A model generated the notes under the pieces. That model was given only the letters and a program-made list of their open reading frames with translations. It did no database searches and was not told where the DNA came from. From the NCBI GenBank assembly GCA_029379385.1, contig CM055605.1, positions 18,573,001 to 18,637,000 on the forward strand: DNA of 64,000 bases, in the 5' to 3' direction. This stretch comes from Quillaja saponaria. Its lineage: Eukaryota > Streptophyta > Magnoliopsida > Fabales > Quillajaceae. A program made the translations under genes and the position numbers. Each line of letters starts with the position of its first letter. Within the stretch, counting starts at the first letter, position 1. Below, piece by piece: positions 1-12,299 of the stretch.

Positions 1-479
1 ATAGAAATTATCATTCATGAACATCACTTTTAATATAAACAAAAAATTGATAAATTTTAATTATCAATGTGATTTTCTTTTTCTCTTCTTTTTTTAACTA
101 AAACTTATATAATTTTATCTCAACTCTTAAACATTACATCAAAATATCATAAGTATTATAACGAATCAAGTCAATCAACACTTTCTTAAAAGGGAACAAA
201 AATTTCATGACAGAAAACAAAAAAGTCTCAAGATCTATTATAAAAAAAATCTGATTAAAGGTCTGATTTATTCTAAAAAAGAAAAAGAAAAGAAGATAGG
301 AAATGCAGCCAAAAGGGTGAGCTTGCAATGGCTAGATGAAGATTTCTTAAGTGGGTTTTTAGAGGAAGAGAGAAAGAGTAACTATAACACCTTAATCTAA
401 TTAAGCAGCTCTTAATTTACTTAATAATTCTTTTTGTTTTTAAGAAAATAAAATTTGGCTTTATTATTAAAATGAGGAT
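1..479. other. AT-rich non-coding stretch
   Basis: No coding region is recognised. The plus strand is rich in poly-A and poly-T runs. The duplicated block that starts at 480 does not extend into this stretch: the sequence beyond 16,441 in the other copy does not resemble it. Confidence 0.5.
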
Positions 480-960
480 TTAATTATAACAGATATAGTA
501 AATGATCAAAAATAAAAGATTTGTTCATATTTCAAAAGGAAAACATATTATCCAAGTGTTTCATTGGTGGTAAAAACAATAAGATTATAGGAAAAAAATT
601 AAAAATAAACACACTTAATTTACAGAAAGCAGCAACCACGGTCTGGTCTAATTAGCAAAAGAAAAACGAAAGTAGACAAACGAGGTCTAACCTGAATTAG
701 CGGACTATTGAGAAGCGAAGTTCCTGTTTCGCCCTTAATCTTTTAATAAAATAACAGTCGTACCATTTTCAACCCTAACAATCCTCGTATCTCTTTCTCT
801 CTGAATTCTTCGGATTCCTTAAACTTTTCACGTACCTTGTGGTGGAGAACTTCAGATTTTTGAGCTCCTGTTCCCTGAAACAGTAGTAAATTCTTATGTT
901 TGCAAGTTTTTCTTTTTGGTTGTTTTATGAAAAATAATTCTTTAAAGCAGTAGTAAATCA
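480..960. repeat. Inverted copy of a divergent promoter/5'-leader block (uninterrupted copy)
   Basis: Read on the minus strand, 480-705 matches 16,225-16,440, which is the leader upstream of the CXIP4 pseudogene. Read the same way, 735-945 matches 12,300-12,562. In this copy the two halves are joined within a few tens of bases near 700-735. In the other copy they are about 3.6 kb apart, split by a Mutator-like element. The plus-strand half (about 760-850) reads like a 5'-leader exon: it is pyrimidine-rich, followed by a GTACCT donor-like site near 832. The paired layout suggests two divergent transcription starts. That reading is inferred from leader-like composition and the position next to CXIP4. 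The homology itself is directly visible. Confidence 0.75.
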
Positions 961-964
961 TCCA

Positions 965-2560
965 TTTTTGAAACTTGAATTGATGATTTATATTGATTTT
1001 TTATCCAAAAAAAGCGACTAAAATCATCGGTGAAGGTAACATAATATTTTTGTCAAAGATGAGATTTTGCTGGTGCAATTCTCCAGACATCATAATGTAT
1101 TAATTCAAAACAAGCAACAATACTACTAACACGATTTGGAAAACAACTAGTAGGACAAGAAAATGAGACACTTTTTAGAGAAATGAACTTTATTTATTGA
1201 ATAAGACTAGAGTTCAACATTACAAGCATTATCAACTAACTGTCCAACATATAGATATTATTAAGTTTAAGGGATGAATCTAGAAAAGGATTTGAGTTAC
1301 CAACACCAGATATATAGATATTTGCCCCATTGGCTGTTTTAACAGCAAAAAAAATTATGGTAGGGAACAATCGTTTTAAGATTGTGCGGTGTCCATGTCA
1401 TATGATTGGATACTCCAGAATCTACAATCCAAAGAGAGGAAAGAATCAACAAAGATTTACCTGAAATTTTCATAACAGAAAGAGCATTTATATTAGGATC
1501 ATTTGTTGAACCAGTTCAGGAGTCTTAGAAGGGGAAGCATCAACAGTAGAACTATTAGAAGCATGATCAAATGTATGAGAATGAGCCATTTGGGAGGAGG
1601 ACTCATTTAGCTGCACTTGATAGGCTCGATTTCGATTTTGTGGTCAACTTTGTGGTTGAAGTTTACTTTCAGATAAGACATGCCCAGTCCTCTTGCAATA
1701 ATAGCAAATCTTTTTTGAGCAATTGGTAGCAATATGTCCAAATTCATTATAATTATTTTGATTTTTCATAAGTAACTGGTGTCGTTGAGAAGGTTGATGA
1801 AACTTTTGGATGGCTAAAATAGAATCTGGACTTGAATCAGAATAAACCAATGAAGTATATTCTAACCATAAATTCATGAAAACAGCATAATATTCTTGAA
1901 TAGATTTCTCATTATGCCAATAATTTCCAAGATTACATTTTAAGTCATACATACAAGATGAATCAGTTTGGTCATACACATTTTTCGAAGATTTCCACAT
2001 CTCAGAAGTAGTTATATATGCTTTTAGATTAATAACTATATGTGAAACAACAAAACTAAGCATCCAACTATTTGTTCTATCATTATTCTTTTTCCATTCT
2101 TCCATTTCTTTTGATCTGTTGGTTTTTTTTTTTTTTTTTTTTTTCCCTGAACCATCAATATAACCCTATATAGCATGCCCCTCCACAAAAATTTGGAAAT
2201 GAAATTCCCAAAAATAATAATTTGAACCATCAAACTTAACATGAAGAAGTTCAATATTTGTTAGATTCCATACCTGAATTTTCAACAACAGAGAATAGAA
2301 AATTCGAAAATGGAGACCGATGAGAAACAAAACACCAAGATAAAACAACACCAAAAATGCAGATTTTTTTTTTTGGTGATATAGCTAAAACTTGCAGGCG
2401 CAGAAGAGATATGAAAATATCTCATACAAACCAGATAGGCAAGTCTATAGGATTTGTACCAACAATCTTCAATAACCAAGGCTCCTTGAGAGCATTAATA
2501 CTCAGGAAGGAAAAAAAAAATTAAAAAAAAAAAATCATAAAGACTCTAATACCATATTAG
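965..2560 (-). mobile_element. Ty1/copia retrotransposon, 5' half (gag, protease, start of integrase), degenerate
   Basis: On the minus strand from right to left: a primer-binding site TGGTATTAGAG (about 2545-2556) follows an LTR end. Then comes Copia gag (about 2270-1640) with the FDGSNYYFWEF motif and a late zinc knuckle CYYCKRTGHV (final Cys lost). A protease motif WIVDSGVSNH lies near 1430-1400, and the start of the integrase core (FELIHYDVW, YYVTFTDDFSR) near 1110-970. The gag frame is broken by a poly-A/T run (about 2119-2144) that encodes a lysine stretch. The element stops abruptly at about 965, at the edge of the duplicated promoter block, so the rest of pol and the 3' LTR are missing. 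It is a dead fragment. The family assignment is firm; the left boundary is approximate. Confidence 0.8.
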
Positions 2561-3335
2561 TACATATGGGAGAATTGTAAAATCTGAACTCCTGTGTTTT
2601 CTTCCATTTATTTTCCTTATATACAAATTACAGTACAGTGCTACATTAGTTTCACAATTGTAGCCATAATGGCTAAAAAGAACTACCTTTACAATTGATA
2701 AAAAATGCTAATATTTATTCCTAAATTAATATATTAAAATATTAGTTTAAAAAATTATCGTTACAATTGACCAGAGATGCCTGATAGTTCTCCTTAAATT
2801 AATTTGTTTGACTTTACAATCATAAGTTCTTACAATGATCAAAGTGCTCATAATCACTCCACAAGATCATCTCTCACTTTACATTTCAATGAACATAAAA
2901 CAGAGTGAGTAAAAAGTGGATTATAAACCAACTACTTGACACCTTACATAATATGTTTCAGATAATGGAGTAGAAGGTAGTTTGTATAAAACATATGCAG
3001 TTTACACAAATATCAGTTCCAAAAGCATTGTAAAACAATCTCAGTTATGAATAAATTCTTGTAGACCAGTACTTAATTCCAAACAAAATTAATAGATGTA
3101 ACGATTAAAGGCAACAACTATCTTGCAATTCACAATCCGATCTCAGACAACTAACACCCTCACAAGTTGTTCAGTCTCACAAAGATAAAATTACTGGATA
3201 AAAGTAATGAAAGAAGAGATGTGTTCTTTCGGAAAAAAACAATACTTATGAGCTGGTCAATATTTTAAGGGAAAAGTAATACTCATAAATTAATGGGTCT
3301 TCAAAATGAAAAATGTTAATGACAAACAAGTTGGT
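2561..3335. other. Probable LTR remnant and non-coding sequence
   Basis: The first bases should belong to the LTR of the minus-strand Copia fragment, because the primer-binding site lies just to the left. I found no second LTR copy to fix the boundary. Beyond about 2750 I see no coding sequence or named repeat. Confidence 0.35.
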
Positions 3336-3339
3336 GGCT

Positions 3340-4330
3340 AAATATTTTAGTAGAAAAAATAGATTGACTTTGATGAAATCTTCTCTCCAATAGTAAAAAT
3401 GAGTTGTATTCAAGTTGTTCTTAGTTTAATATCTAGTTTGAATCTTGAGCTTGAATAATTGGATGCAAAGACAGCATTTTTATATGGTGACTTGTTGAAG
3501 AAAATTGACATGAATAAGCAAGAAGGATTTAAAATAAAATGGAAAAAGAATATGATTTTCAGGTTGAAAAAAATTATGTATGTCCTGAAACAAACTCCAA
3601 GGGGATAATGCAAGAAATTTGATTCATTTATAATGAGTCAAAAATACATAAAAACAGATGCATGCCATTGTGTATATGTTAGAAAATTCCCTGGAAGTAA
3701 CTTTGTTATCCTATTATTATATGTTGATGATATGTTTATCGTAGGACAAGATGTTAAGATGATTTTTTAGTTAAAAGAAGTGTTGTCTAAATCCTTTGAT
3801 AGGAAGGATTTAGATCCAACAAAACGTATATTGAGACTAAAAATTATTCATCATGGGAAAACTACAAATTGTTGTGGTTATTTCATAAGAAATATATTGA
3901 ACGGGCACTTGGACGATTCAACATGAAAGATGATTCAGTTATTGCACCTCTTTCTAGCAGTTTCAAGTGAAGTAAAAGGTTTTATCCAAAACCGAAAGAA
4001 GAAAAAAATTAAATGACATCTATTCTTTATTCATCCATAGTTATATCTTTGATGTATGTTATGATTTCTATACTTTCAAATATTACTCATGCAATTGGTT
4101 TAGTGAACAGATTTTTCTCGATCCCTGAAATAAAACACTGAAAAGCTATAAAGTGGATATTAAAATATTTAAGAAATATCTTTGATTTGTACTTGTGTTT
4201 TGTGGGTTTAAAATTAGTTCTTGAAAGGTTTGTAGATATAGATAAACAACAAATAATCTTGATGCTAGAAAATCTATATTAGGATATTTATTCACTTTTT
4301 GCAGGGCAGTTTTGTCACGACAGTCTAAAT
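3340..4330 (+). mobile_element. Ty1/copia reverse transcriptase/RNase H remnant
   Basis: The plus strand reads through Copia reverse-transcriptase landmarks with stops and shifts between them. DEIFSPIVKM lies near 3370 and LDAKTAFLYGDL near 3462. LKQTPRG lies near 3590, and the catalytic LLYVDDMF around 3715-3735. RNase H-like AVLSRQSKL lies near 4310. No gag, integrase, LTR or primer-binding site is joined to it, and its strand is opposite to that of the fragment at 965-2560, so it is not the other half of that element. Several in-frame stops make it non-functional. Confidence 0.75.
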
Positions 4331-4886
4331 TACGTTCACCATATTTACTTATTCACTTTTGCATGTGATCTTTGTGCTGAAATCTTGGACGACACGTAAA
4401 AATGCAAAATAAGTCCACCATATTAGGCCACTGCTACAGCCACTAGTTTGTACTCCAACATAACTATGAAACATTCATTGCAATAGAGGCAAATCTTATG
4501 TAAATTATTCCCATCTATTAGAATATCAACTAAAAAAATTCTGAATATGACATTCAAAATCTTCAACATCAATCTAACCAGAAGCTTCCATTACATAGCA
4601 CATTTAGTTAAAAGCACATAAAATGAGCCAATAACTTTTCATATATATATATATATATATATATATTTTTTGGGAGGAGATATAGGGAATAAACTCCATG
4701 TAGGTTTCTAGGAGAGTCAACCGGATAACAAAATAGATAGATGTCATTGGGCCAGGAGCCCAGAAGAAATATTCACATCAAGATTATAAATTCAACAAGT
4801 AATGGTTGAATCCATACACATAAATAGCATTTTTGAGAAACTTACAAACAAATAATAGCAAAGTTAAAAATGATGTAAGATTAGTT
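4331..4886. other. Non-coding stretch with an AT microsatellite
   Basis: A pure (AT)n tract lies at about 4641-4666. Nothing else is recognised. It lies immediately downstream of the RPC6-like reading frame, so it would hold that gene's 3' flank. Confidence 0.4.
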
Positions 4887-5525
4887 TAAAAGTCCAACCA
4901 TTTCTGATAGTAGACACAAGTCCTTGAGGAGATAATACCATCTGGAGTACAATGGCTTATATGTGTACAAACCCCACAGGGAATTGAAGCCAAGCCCTTG
5001 ATTGTGCATTTATTACGTGGGACGTAAGTATACTTCATAGATTCAGATCCAGCACCCTGGAAATCCATGATTTCATTATCCAAAACCAAAGCCAACAAAA
5101 TCTCTTCAATTTGTTGTTTAGTGATTTGTACATTTAGGAGTTTTTCATCTACAATATACTTCCAAATTCTATCTGGTGTGTCAGCACGCTTACCACGAAT
5201 GATTATAGAACACAATCTTTTCAAATCATCTATTAAAATTGTATCAAGATGCCTTTCATCATACCAACTCCCACCAGTGATTTCCTTTGACGGTTCAAAC
5301 TTTACTGCTATGTATTGCTTCTCTTTTTGTTTTGAATGTTAATGACCTCCTTTATCATTTTCTTGTTTGAAGCAGCTTAAGAGATTTGTCGACCACTTTG
5401 TTAGGGAGATTTGTTTCTTGTTTCAAGTCTCTTATACAGATTCCAATGTCTTGCTTACTCTGAATCAAGTCATAGAGAATTCGCTCTGGATCTGTTAGGG
5501 ACGAAGACCCCTGCAACTGGTCCAT
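4887..5525 (-). pseudogene. RPC6: Intronless RPC6 (RPC34) RNA polymerase III subunit pseudogene
   Basis: RPC6 is a winged-helix subunit of RNA polymerase III that helps initiation on tRNA and 5S genes. The minus strand begins with ATG at 5525-5523 and runs through RPC6 landmarks: LTDPERILYDLIQSKQDIGI, then RDLKQETNLP, then IKEVINIQNK, then FEPSKEITGGSWYDE. It ends with the characteristic C-terminus PCGVCTHISHCTPDGIIS and YYQKWLDF before a stop. About 213 codons are present against roughly 270-320 in full-length relatives, with no intron. Two one-base frame shifts break it, one near 5350-5372 in LLQTRK/KMIKE and one near 5312-5340 in an A-rich run. The last 113 codons are one open frame. Lack of introns and an added start suggest a retrocopy, but I cannot see poly-A or target duplications, so a decayed ordinary gene is possible. 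Confidence 0.8.
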
Positions 5526-6165
5526 TCCTAATTAGTACAAAGATATACGATAAACGGAATTGGTGTTCAACACTGAAACCATCCAACTATGATCAATATA
5601 TGATTAAAATACTATTATGTTAATTTGGGATGTTGTCAAGATAATTAATACGAAGACACAAGCATATAGTTTTTTATAATATAAGAGTCAAGACACAACC
5701 TCCCAAAATACCATTTGTCTTATAAGATATTGCAACAACTTCAACATTGTAGGTAACTAATTCCCCATGAGGATCATATCAATCATCATATTAACCCTTA
5801 AAAGACAAAATAGAAAACCAGTGATGTAGAAGAAAAAGATCAGTAATACTAAAAGACCCAATCTAAGCATAACTTACTGGTTGAGAAAATAAGACTATAA
5901 ACTCTAGGAGCACTTGGTGCTGAAGAGGCAGGACCATACTTCAGATTTAACTCACATGAAATTAGTTGGCCTAGTTAAACTCAGTTTTCTGAATTATTTT
6001 CTCTTGTGGGGGGAGGAGAGGACTATTTAAACATAAATCTAGTTAATTCATTTATTTAGAGTCTTCTTTAATCACCTTAATCAACAAAATATTGCCCTTG
6101 GATTGGAACCCCTACAATACTCAATACACAGTTCAGAACTTCAGATTCAATCACCACTATCTTAT
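5526..6165. other. Non-coding stretch between RPC6 pseudogene and Copia element
   Basis: No coding sequence or repeat recognised. A TAA lies directly in frame upstream of the RPC6 start, so the RPC6 frame does not extend into this region. Confidence 0.4.
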
Positions 6166-6559
6166 TATTGAAAGCAATAAACTTTATTTTGCTATGATAA
6201 ATTATTAGTGGAAGTTAGAAAGGTGTGAGTTATTTTGATGTAATGGGTTTTAAGAGATAGTTAATTTTTTATAATGGGTGGCTATAAATTATTGTGTGCT
6301 AGTAAAAGTTTTTCGTTGTTGTTGTTAATGTGTAATAAAATTGTAGTAATGGGTTGGAGTCCTTAATGTCTAGAGTAATGGGTGTTGAAGTCATATTAGT
6401 GCACATTTAGTTATGTGACTTTAGAGTTACTATTATGAGTCTTATAAATACCTATTGTAAGTTTTCAATTTGATATCAAGAAAGTAGAAGTTATTTTTTG
6501 AGTATTCCAATTTGTTCATCCTCTTTAATTTATGTGTTGTGTTCACCACATTTCTAACA
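6166..6559 (+). repeat. 5' LTR of Copia element
   Basis: Matches 10,582-10,974 end to end. The terminal TG is mutated to TA here, while the partner keeps TGTTG. It ends in TTTCTAACA, followed by the primer-binding site. Both copies contain AGTCTTATAAATACC, a plausible TATA region for the element's own transcription. Confidence 0.9.
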
Positions 6560-9500
6560 AAGTGGGATCAGGATTGTTCTCATTTTAATTTCCTCGTCTT
6601 ACTAAAGATAACTATGACAATTAGTGTCTTCATATGAAAGCTTTGCTTGGTGGACAAGATATATTAGAGATCATAGAGAAAGGATATGACCAACCACAAG
6701 ATGAAGCTTCTTTGTTCGTGGCTCAAAAAGATGTTTTACAAAAGGCTAGGAAGAAGGATCAACAAGCTCTCACCCTCATCTATCAAGGGTTGGATGAGTC
6801 CATGTTTGAGAATGTGGCACTAGCAACTACTGCCAAGGAAACTTGGGAGATTTTGCAAGGCTCTCTCCAAGGAGTTAAAAAGGTAAAGAAGATTAGACTC
6901 TAAACATTGAGAGGAGATTTTGAAGCCTTGCGCATGAAGGAATCCGAATCAATTTCGGATTATTTTTCAAGAATGCTAGCCACCATTAACCAATTGAAAA
7001 GATATGGAGAAAAAGTAAAAGATGTTCGTGTGGTGGAGAAAATCCTTCGTTCTTTGAAACCAAAATTTGATTACATTGTTGTTGCAATTGAATAATCGAA
7101 AGACTTGGAGACTGTGTTTATTGAGTAACCTATGGGATCATTACAAGCCCATGAAGAAATATTTAAGAAGGAATAGAAGCCGCTTGAACAAGCTCTCCAA
7201 GCCAAGGTTTTTTTAAAAGAAAAAGATGATGTACAAGAAAGAAACCAAAGAGGTCGTAGTCGTGGAAGAGGAGGAAGAGGAAGAAGAGGATATCATTTTA
7301 AGAATAATAATGAAGGAAGAGGCCAACAATCATCAAGAGGCTGTGGAAGAGGAAAAGAAAATTACGCAAGACCAAATGAGAAGAGGTATGACAAGAGCAA
7401 TGTTAAATGCTATAATTGTCATAAATTTGGTTATTTTGCTTCGGAATGTCGCAATACTAATGTTGTTGAAGAGAATGCTAATCTACTTGAATACGAAGAA
7501 GAAGTGGAAGAGCCAGCTTTGTTACTAGCATTCAAAGGAGATGGAAAGGAGGTGATCAAGAGTTCATGGTACCTTGACAATGGTGCAAGCAATCATCTGT
7601 GTGGGGACAAAAGAAAATTTTTAGTGATTGATGAAAAAGTGAGTGGATTTGTAACCTTTGAAGACTCTTCCAAAATTCCAATCAAATTACCATTTTAATT
7701 TCTTTGAAAGATGGTGGTCATAAGCTCATTTATGATGTTTATTACATTCCAAAATTAAAAAGTAACATTTTAAGTTTGGGATAACTTTTGGAGAAGAGTT
7801 ATGAAATCCATATGAAAGATAAAAACCTTTGGCTTAGAAACCAAGATGCTAATCTTATTGCTAAGGTGCCTATGATAAGAAACAGGATGTTCATTTTCAA
7901 TCTCCAAACCAATGGTGCCAAATGTTTGAAGATGTGTGCAAAAGATTCAACATGATGTTGGCATATGCGGTTGGGTCATTTGAATTTTGAAGGACTCAAG
8001 AATTTGGGAGAGAAAAAGATGGTGTCTAGGTTGCTATTCATTGACCACCCAAATCAATTGTGTGAAGCATGCCTCCTTGGAAAACATGCAAGGAAGAGTT
8101 TTCCTAAATAAGCCACAAGAGCAACTAAGCCACTTCAACTTATTCATATCGATATGTGTGGACCAATCAAGCCATGCTCATTTGGTAAAAATCATTATTT
8201 TTTATTTTCATTGATGATTATACTCACAAAACATGGGTTTATTTTTTGAAGAAAAAATCAGAGGCTTTTGAGATGTTCAAAAAGTTTAAAGCTCTTGTTG
8301 AAAAAGAGAGTAGTAATGTAATTAAATATTTAAGGTCCGATAGAAGAGGCAAATTCACTTCAAATGAATTCAATATATTTTGTGAAACACAAGGAATTTG
8401 TCGTCCTTTAACGGTTCCTAGGACACCACAACAAAATGGTGTAGTAGAAAGGAAGAATAGAACAATTCTTAATATAGCTCAATATTTGTTGAAATCTAAG
8501 AATATGCCTAAAGAATTTTAGGTAGAAGCTGTTTCTTGTGCAGTTTATTTGTTCAACAGAGGTCCAACCAAAGGTGTGGATAATCAAACACCTCAAGAAG
8601 CTTGGAATGGAAAAAAGCCAAATGTTTCTCACTTGTGAATTTTTAGAAGCATTGCCTATGCCCATGTACCGGATCAAGAGAGATCTAAACTTGATGATCA
8701 AAGTGTGAAGTATGTATTTATTGGCTATGATTCAAATTCCAAAGGCTATAAGCTTTATAACCCAAGGAATAGAAAAATCATAGTTAGTAGAGATGTTGAG
8801 TTCAATGAAGATGAAACATAAGACTGGGATATTCAAGAAGAAGAAAGTTACAATTTTTTTCCTTACTTCGAAGAAGAACAAGATATAGAAGCACCATTGG
8901 AAGCCATTACTCCACCTCTATCACTAACTCCTTCATCAAAAAAAGTACAAGTGAAGGGTCACCAAAAACAAGATATTGATCTTTATGAAAATACAAAAGT
9001 GATTGAAGATGTTAATTTATTTTGTCTTGTTGCAGATAATGAATCATTGTTGAAGAAACTGAAAATGGCAAGAAGTGGAGACAAGCAATGGATAAGGAAA
9101 TAAAAGCTATTGAAAAAAATGATACTTGGGAGTTAACAAATCTTCCAAAAGATCATAAAGCTATTGGTGTGAAATGGGTGTATAAGACAAAGAAAAATGC
9201 AAAAGGAGAAGTTACGAACTGCAAAGCGAGGCTAGTTATGAAAGGATATGCACAAAAGTAGGGGATCGATTATGAAGAGGTATTTGCTCCTATTGCTCGC
9301 TTAGAAACAATTTGATTGTTAATCTCCTTTGTAGCCCATAAGCATTGGAAGATTTATCAATTGGATGTAAAATCAGCTTTCCTCCATGATTTTGTTGAAG
9401 AAGAGGTTTATGTTGAACAACCTGAGGGTTATGTAATTGAAGGACAAGAAAACAATGTTTTGAATCTAAAAAAGGCTTTGTATGGCCTAAAACAAGCACC

Positions 9501-10581
9501 AAGGCATGGAATAATCAAATTGACAAGTATTTTCAAGAAAATGAATATGTTAGATGTCCACATGAGTATGTACTTCATGTGAAGGCACAAAAAAATGGTA
9601 ATGTTTTATTTGTTTGCCTTTATGTGGATGATCTAATTTTTACAGGAAATAATTCAATCATGTTTGTAGATTTCAAAAAGGCAATGACTTGTGAATTTGA
9701 GATGACTGACATGGGGCTAATGTCTTACTACTTGGGCTTTGAAGTGAAGCAAAATGATGGTGGAATTTTTGTTTCACAAGAAGGCTATGTAAAAGATGTA
9801 ATTAAGAAATTCCAAATGCTTGATAAAAACTCTATTAATACACCCATGGAATGTGGAGTAAAGTTACCGAAGCATGATGTTGGAGAGAAGGTAGATCCCA
9901 CATTATTTATAAGTCTTGTTGGAAGTTTGAGATACTTGACTTGCACAAGGCCAGACATTCTTTATGTTGTTGGAGTAGTGAATCATTACATAGAATCTCC
10001 TACTTTTACTCACATGAAAACAGCTAAAAGAATTATTCGCTACCTAAGAGGTACACTTGACTATGGCCTATTTAATTCTTCTTCACATATTATTGATCTT
10101 GTGGGGTATTGTGATAGTGATTTTGCCAGAGATTTGGACGATAGAAAAAGCACAGCAGGATTTGTAATTTTCACGGGAAATAATGCAATTTCTTGGGTTT
10201 TAAAGAAGTAACCAATTGTTTCTCTTTCAACTTGTGAGGCAGAATATGTTGCTGCTACCTCTTATACTTGTCATACCATTTGGTTAAGAAGATTGTTGAA
10301 GGAGCTACAAGAGCCACAAAAAGAACAAACCCAAATTTTTGATGATAACAAGTCTGCACTAGATTTGGCAAAGAACCCTATCTTCTATGATAGAAGCAAG
10401 CATATAGACACAATGTATCATTTCATCCAGGAGTGTATTGCCAAGAAAGAAGTGGAAGTCAAATTTGTTAAGTCTCTTGATCAAGTTGCTGATATTTTCA
10501 CAAAACCACTTAAATTTGAAGTCTTTCAAGGATTGAGAGAATTGCTTGGAATTAGAAAGGAAAATTAAGTTTAAGGGGAAG

Positions 10582-10974
10582 TGTTGAAAACAATAAACTT
10601 TATTTTCCTATGATAAATTGTTAGTGGAAGTTAGAAAGGTGTGAGTTATTTTAAAGTAATGGGTTTTAAAAGGTAGTTATTTTCTTATAATGGGTGGCTA
10701 TAAATTATTGTTTGCTAGTGGAAGTTTTTGTTGTTGTTGTTAGTGTGTAATAAAATTGTAGTAATGGGTTGGAGTTCTTAATGTCTAGAGTAATAGGTGT
10801 TAAAGTCATATTAGTGCACATTTAGTTATGTGACTTTAGAGTTACTATTATGAGTCTTATAAATACCTATTGTATATTTTCAATTTGATATCAAGAAAGT
10901 AGAAGTTGTCTTTTGACTATTCCAATTTTTTCATCCTCTTCAATTTATGTGTTGTGCTAACCACATTTCTAACA
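10582..10974 (+). repeat. 3' LTR of Copia element
   Basis: Begins TGTTGAAAAC directly after the polypurine tract and ends TTTCTAACA. It is the better preserved of the two LTRs at its outer end. Confidence 0.9.
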
Positions 10975-11800
10975 AATAAAATTGGTTATGAAATGAGTTG
11001 TTCTATTACAATATTATATTTTCATCTCTAAATGTTTAAATATGTGTTTGAATATGTGGGTGCCTACCACATTTCCAACAAAGTGGTATTAGAGTTGATG
11101 GTTCGGTTGGGATGTTAGCTATAGGGAATAAGACGTAGGTGTAGCTCACGATTAAAGTCGAATAATGTGAGCTTATCCATAAAGAGAGGCTTATCATTGA
11201 AGACACTAGATGTGCAACCTGTGATGAAGTATAATACTCATGAGTAAAATGATTGATGGTGAATGCATGTGGTATAGAGGCTTCACGTGATAGGAAAAAC
11301 AATGAGACTAATGTTTCTGAGGTGGAAGAGAATATTGTTGTTCTCTTAAAAAAAAAAAAAAAAAAAAATTGTCCAAGTGATGGACATAATTGAAGTTGTT
11401 GAAAGTCCTTTGGTGAAATTGTTGTGGATTTGTGAAGGAAAACAACTAATGAAGTTAGTCAATGTTGCTAAACGAGAGCCTTAATGTTGCTTTTGCAAAG
11501 TTAGCTGATGATGAAAATCAAGAAATGAATTAGTAAGTTGCATAGCTATTCAAGGAAGGAAGAAAAAAATTCAAATTTGGTTACTAGAAATCAAGAGTCA
11601 ATTAGTGGGAGTTTCATTGCTAGTAATGGGTGTTTAATCCTTATTAGTGGTGAGTTATTAGTTAGTAGAGAGTTACAAGTTAGTGAATTAGTATTTTTAG
11701 TATAAATATATTATATTGAGTCTTATAATATTTGGGGTCTACTTGAAGTGGCATCACCACTTGTATTGGTTATGAAATGAGTTGTTCCCTTACAATGCAC
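10975..11800 (+). mobile_element. Small LTR-element remnant (possibly TRIM-like)
   Basis: Right after the Copia 3' LTR there is an LTR-like tail ending in CACATTTCCAACA (about 11,070-11,083). It is followed by a primer-binding-site-like AGTGGTATTAGAG. A block starting TTGGTTATGAAATGAGTTG at about 10,982 recurs at about 11,765, which would make 10,975-11,083 and about 11,600-11,800 two partial LTRs around a 0.5 kb interior with no protein homology. The interior has a poly-A run near 11,347. Limits are uncertain. The alternative is two unrelated LTR fragments. Confidence 0.4.
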
Positions 11801-12299
11801 AATTTTGAAAATTTTAAAATCAAAACAAAAAATCTAAATGTCAACCCCAACTATTGGCACAAATTTAAGAAAACCAACAAGCTTTCAAATAGAAAATTGA
11901 TAAAGCAAACTATTAAATCAACAAAAAACAATTTAGGCTATAAGGGATCAACTTACAAATATAGAAAAGAATCCTCAGTCTATTTAACAAAATCCCTATA
12001 TTCTAAAGTATTACACACTCAAGTACAAGTATAAGTAACCAGGGCTAATAACATACATTACTCTATTTCAAAACCCTCAAAAGATGTCTGAAAGATGGCA
12101 GACAGCCAGACAGGACCAAAGATAAGCATTATGAATTAACTAAATGTTAGTATTTTTATATCCCAAATTAAACAAAAACAATGTAAGCACAAAGGTATAT
12201 AAGACGCATTACATGCATGAATAATTCCCATTAACAATCAAAATAGCAATAATTTTGCAATCTTTAACATTGAAACCAAAAGAATCAAGAAAGTTTTTA
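11801..12299. other. Non-coding stretch
   Basis: The only open frame (about 11,777-12,034) is Lys/Asn/Thr-rich and resembles no family, so I treat it as chance. On the minus strand this would be intron of the divergent transcript whose leader lies at 12,300-12,535, if that inference is right. Confidence 0.35.

Larger units (their letters stand above)
6166..10974 (+). mobile_element. Full-length but dead Ty1/copia retrotransposon
   Basis: Two LTRs of about 393 bp flank a 4.0 kb interior. By eye they differ at 25-30 positions (about 93% identical). A primer-binding site (GTGGGATCAGGA) follows the left LTR. A polypurine tract (TTTAAGGGGAAG) precedes the right one. Gag runs from about 6634 to 7460. 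Its zinc knuckle [14 protein letters not shown] (7408-7449) has Tyr in place of the conserved His. Protease shows [12 protein letters not shown], with Asn replacing the usual Thr/Ser next to the catalytic Asp. Integrase (about 7960-8520, with TPQQNGVVERKNRT), reverse transcriptase (9110-10210, with CLYVDDLIF) and RNase H (to 10,568) follow in order. Many stops (for example 6901 and 7093) and frame shifts split the polyprotein. No 5 bp target duplication is evident. Confidence 0.92.

Noticed and set aside
6090..6165. Left Copia flank as the missing start of the small LTR fragment at 10,975
   Set aside because: Only ATCACCACT and a few bases are shared with 11,752-11,765. That is too little to claim the Copia element inserted into that LTR.
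7226..7528. Glu-rich open frame on the plus strand
   Set aside because: It is a shadow of the Arg/Gly-rich gag segment before the zinc knuckle, read in another frame.
11777..12034. 85-codon Lys/Asn-rich open frame
   Set aside because: Random-looking translation of an A-rich stretch, with no leader, splice or family evidence.
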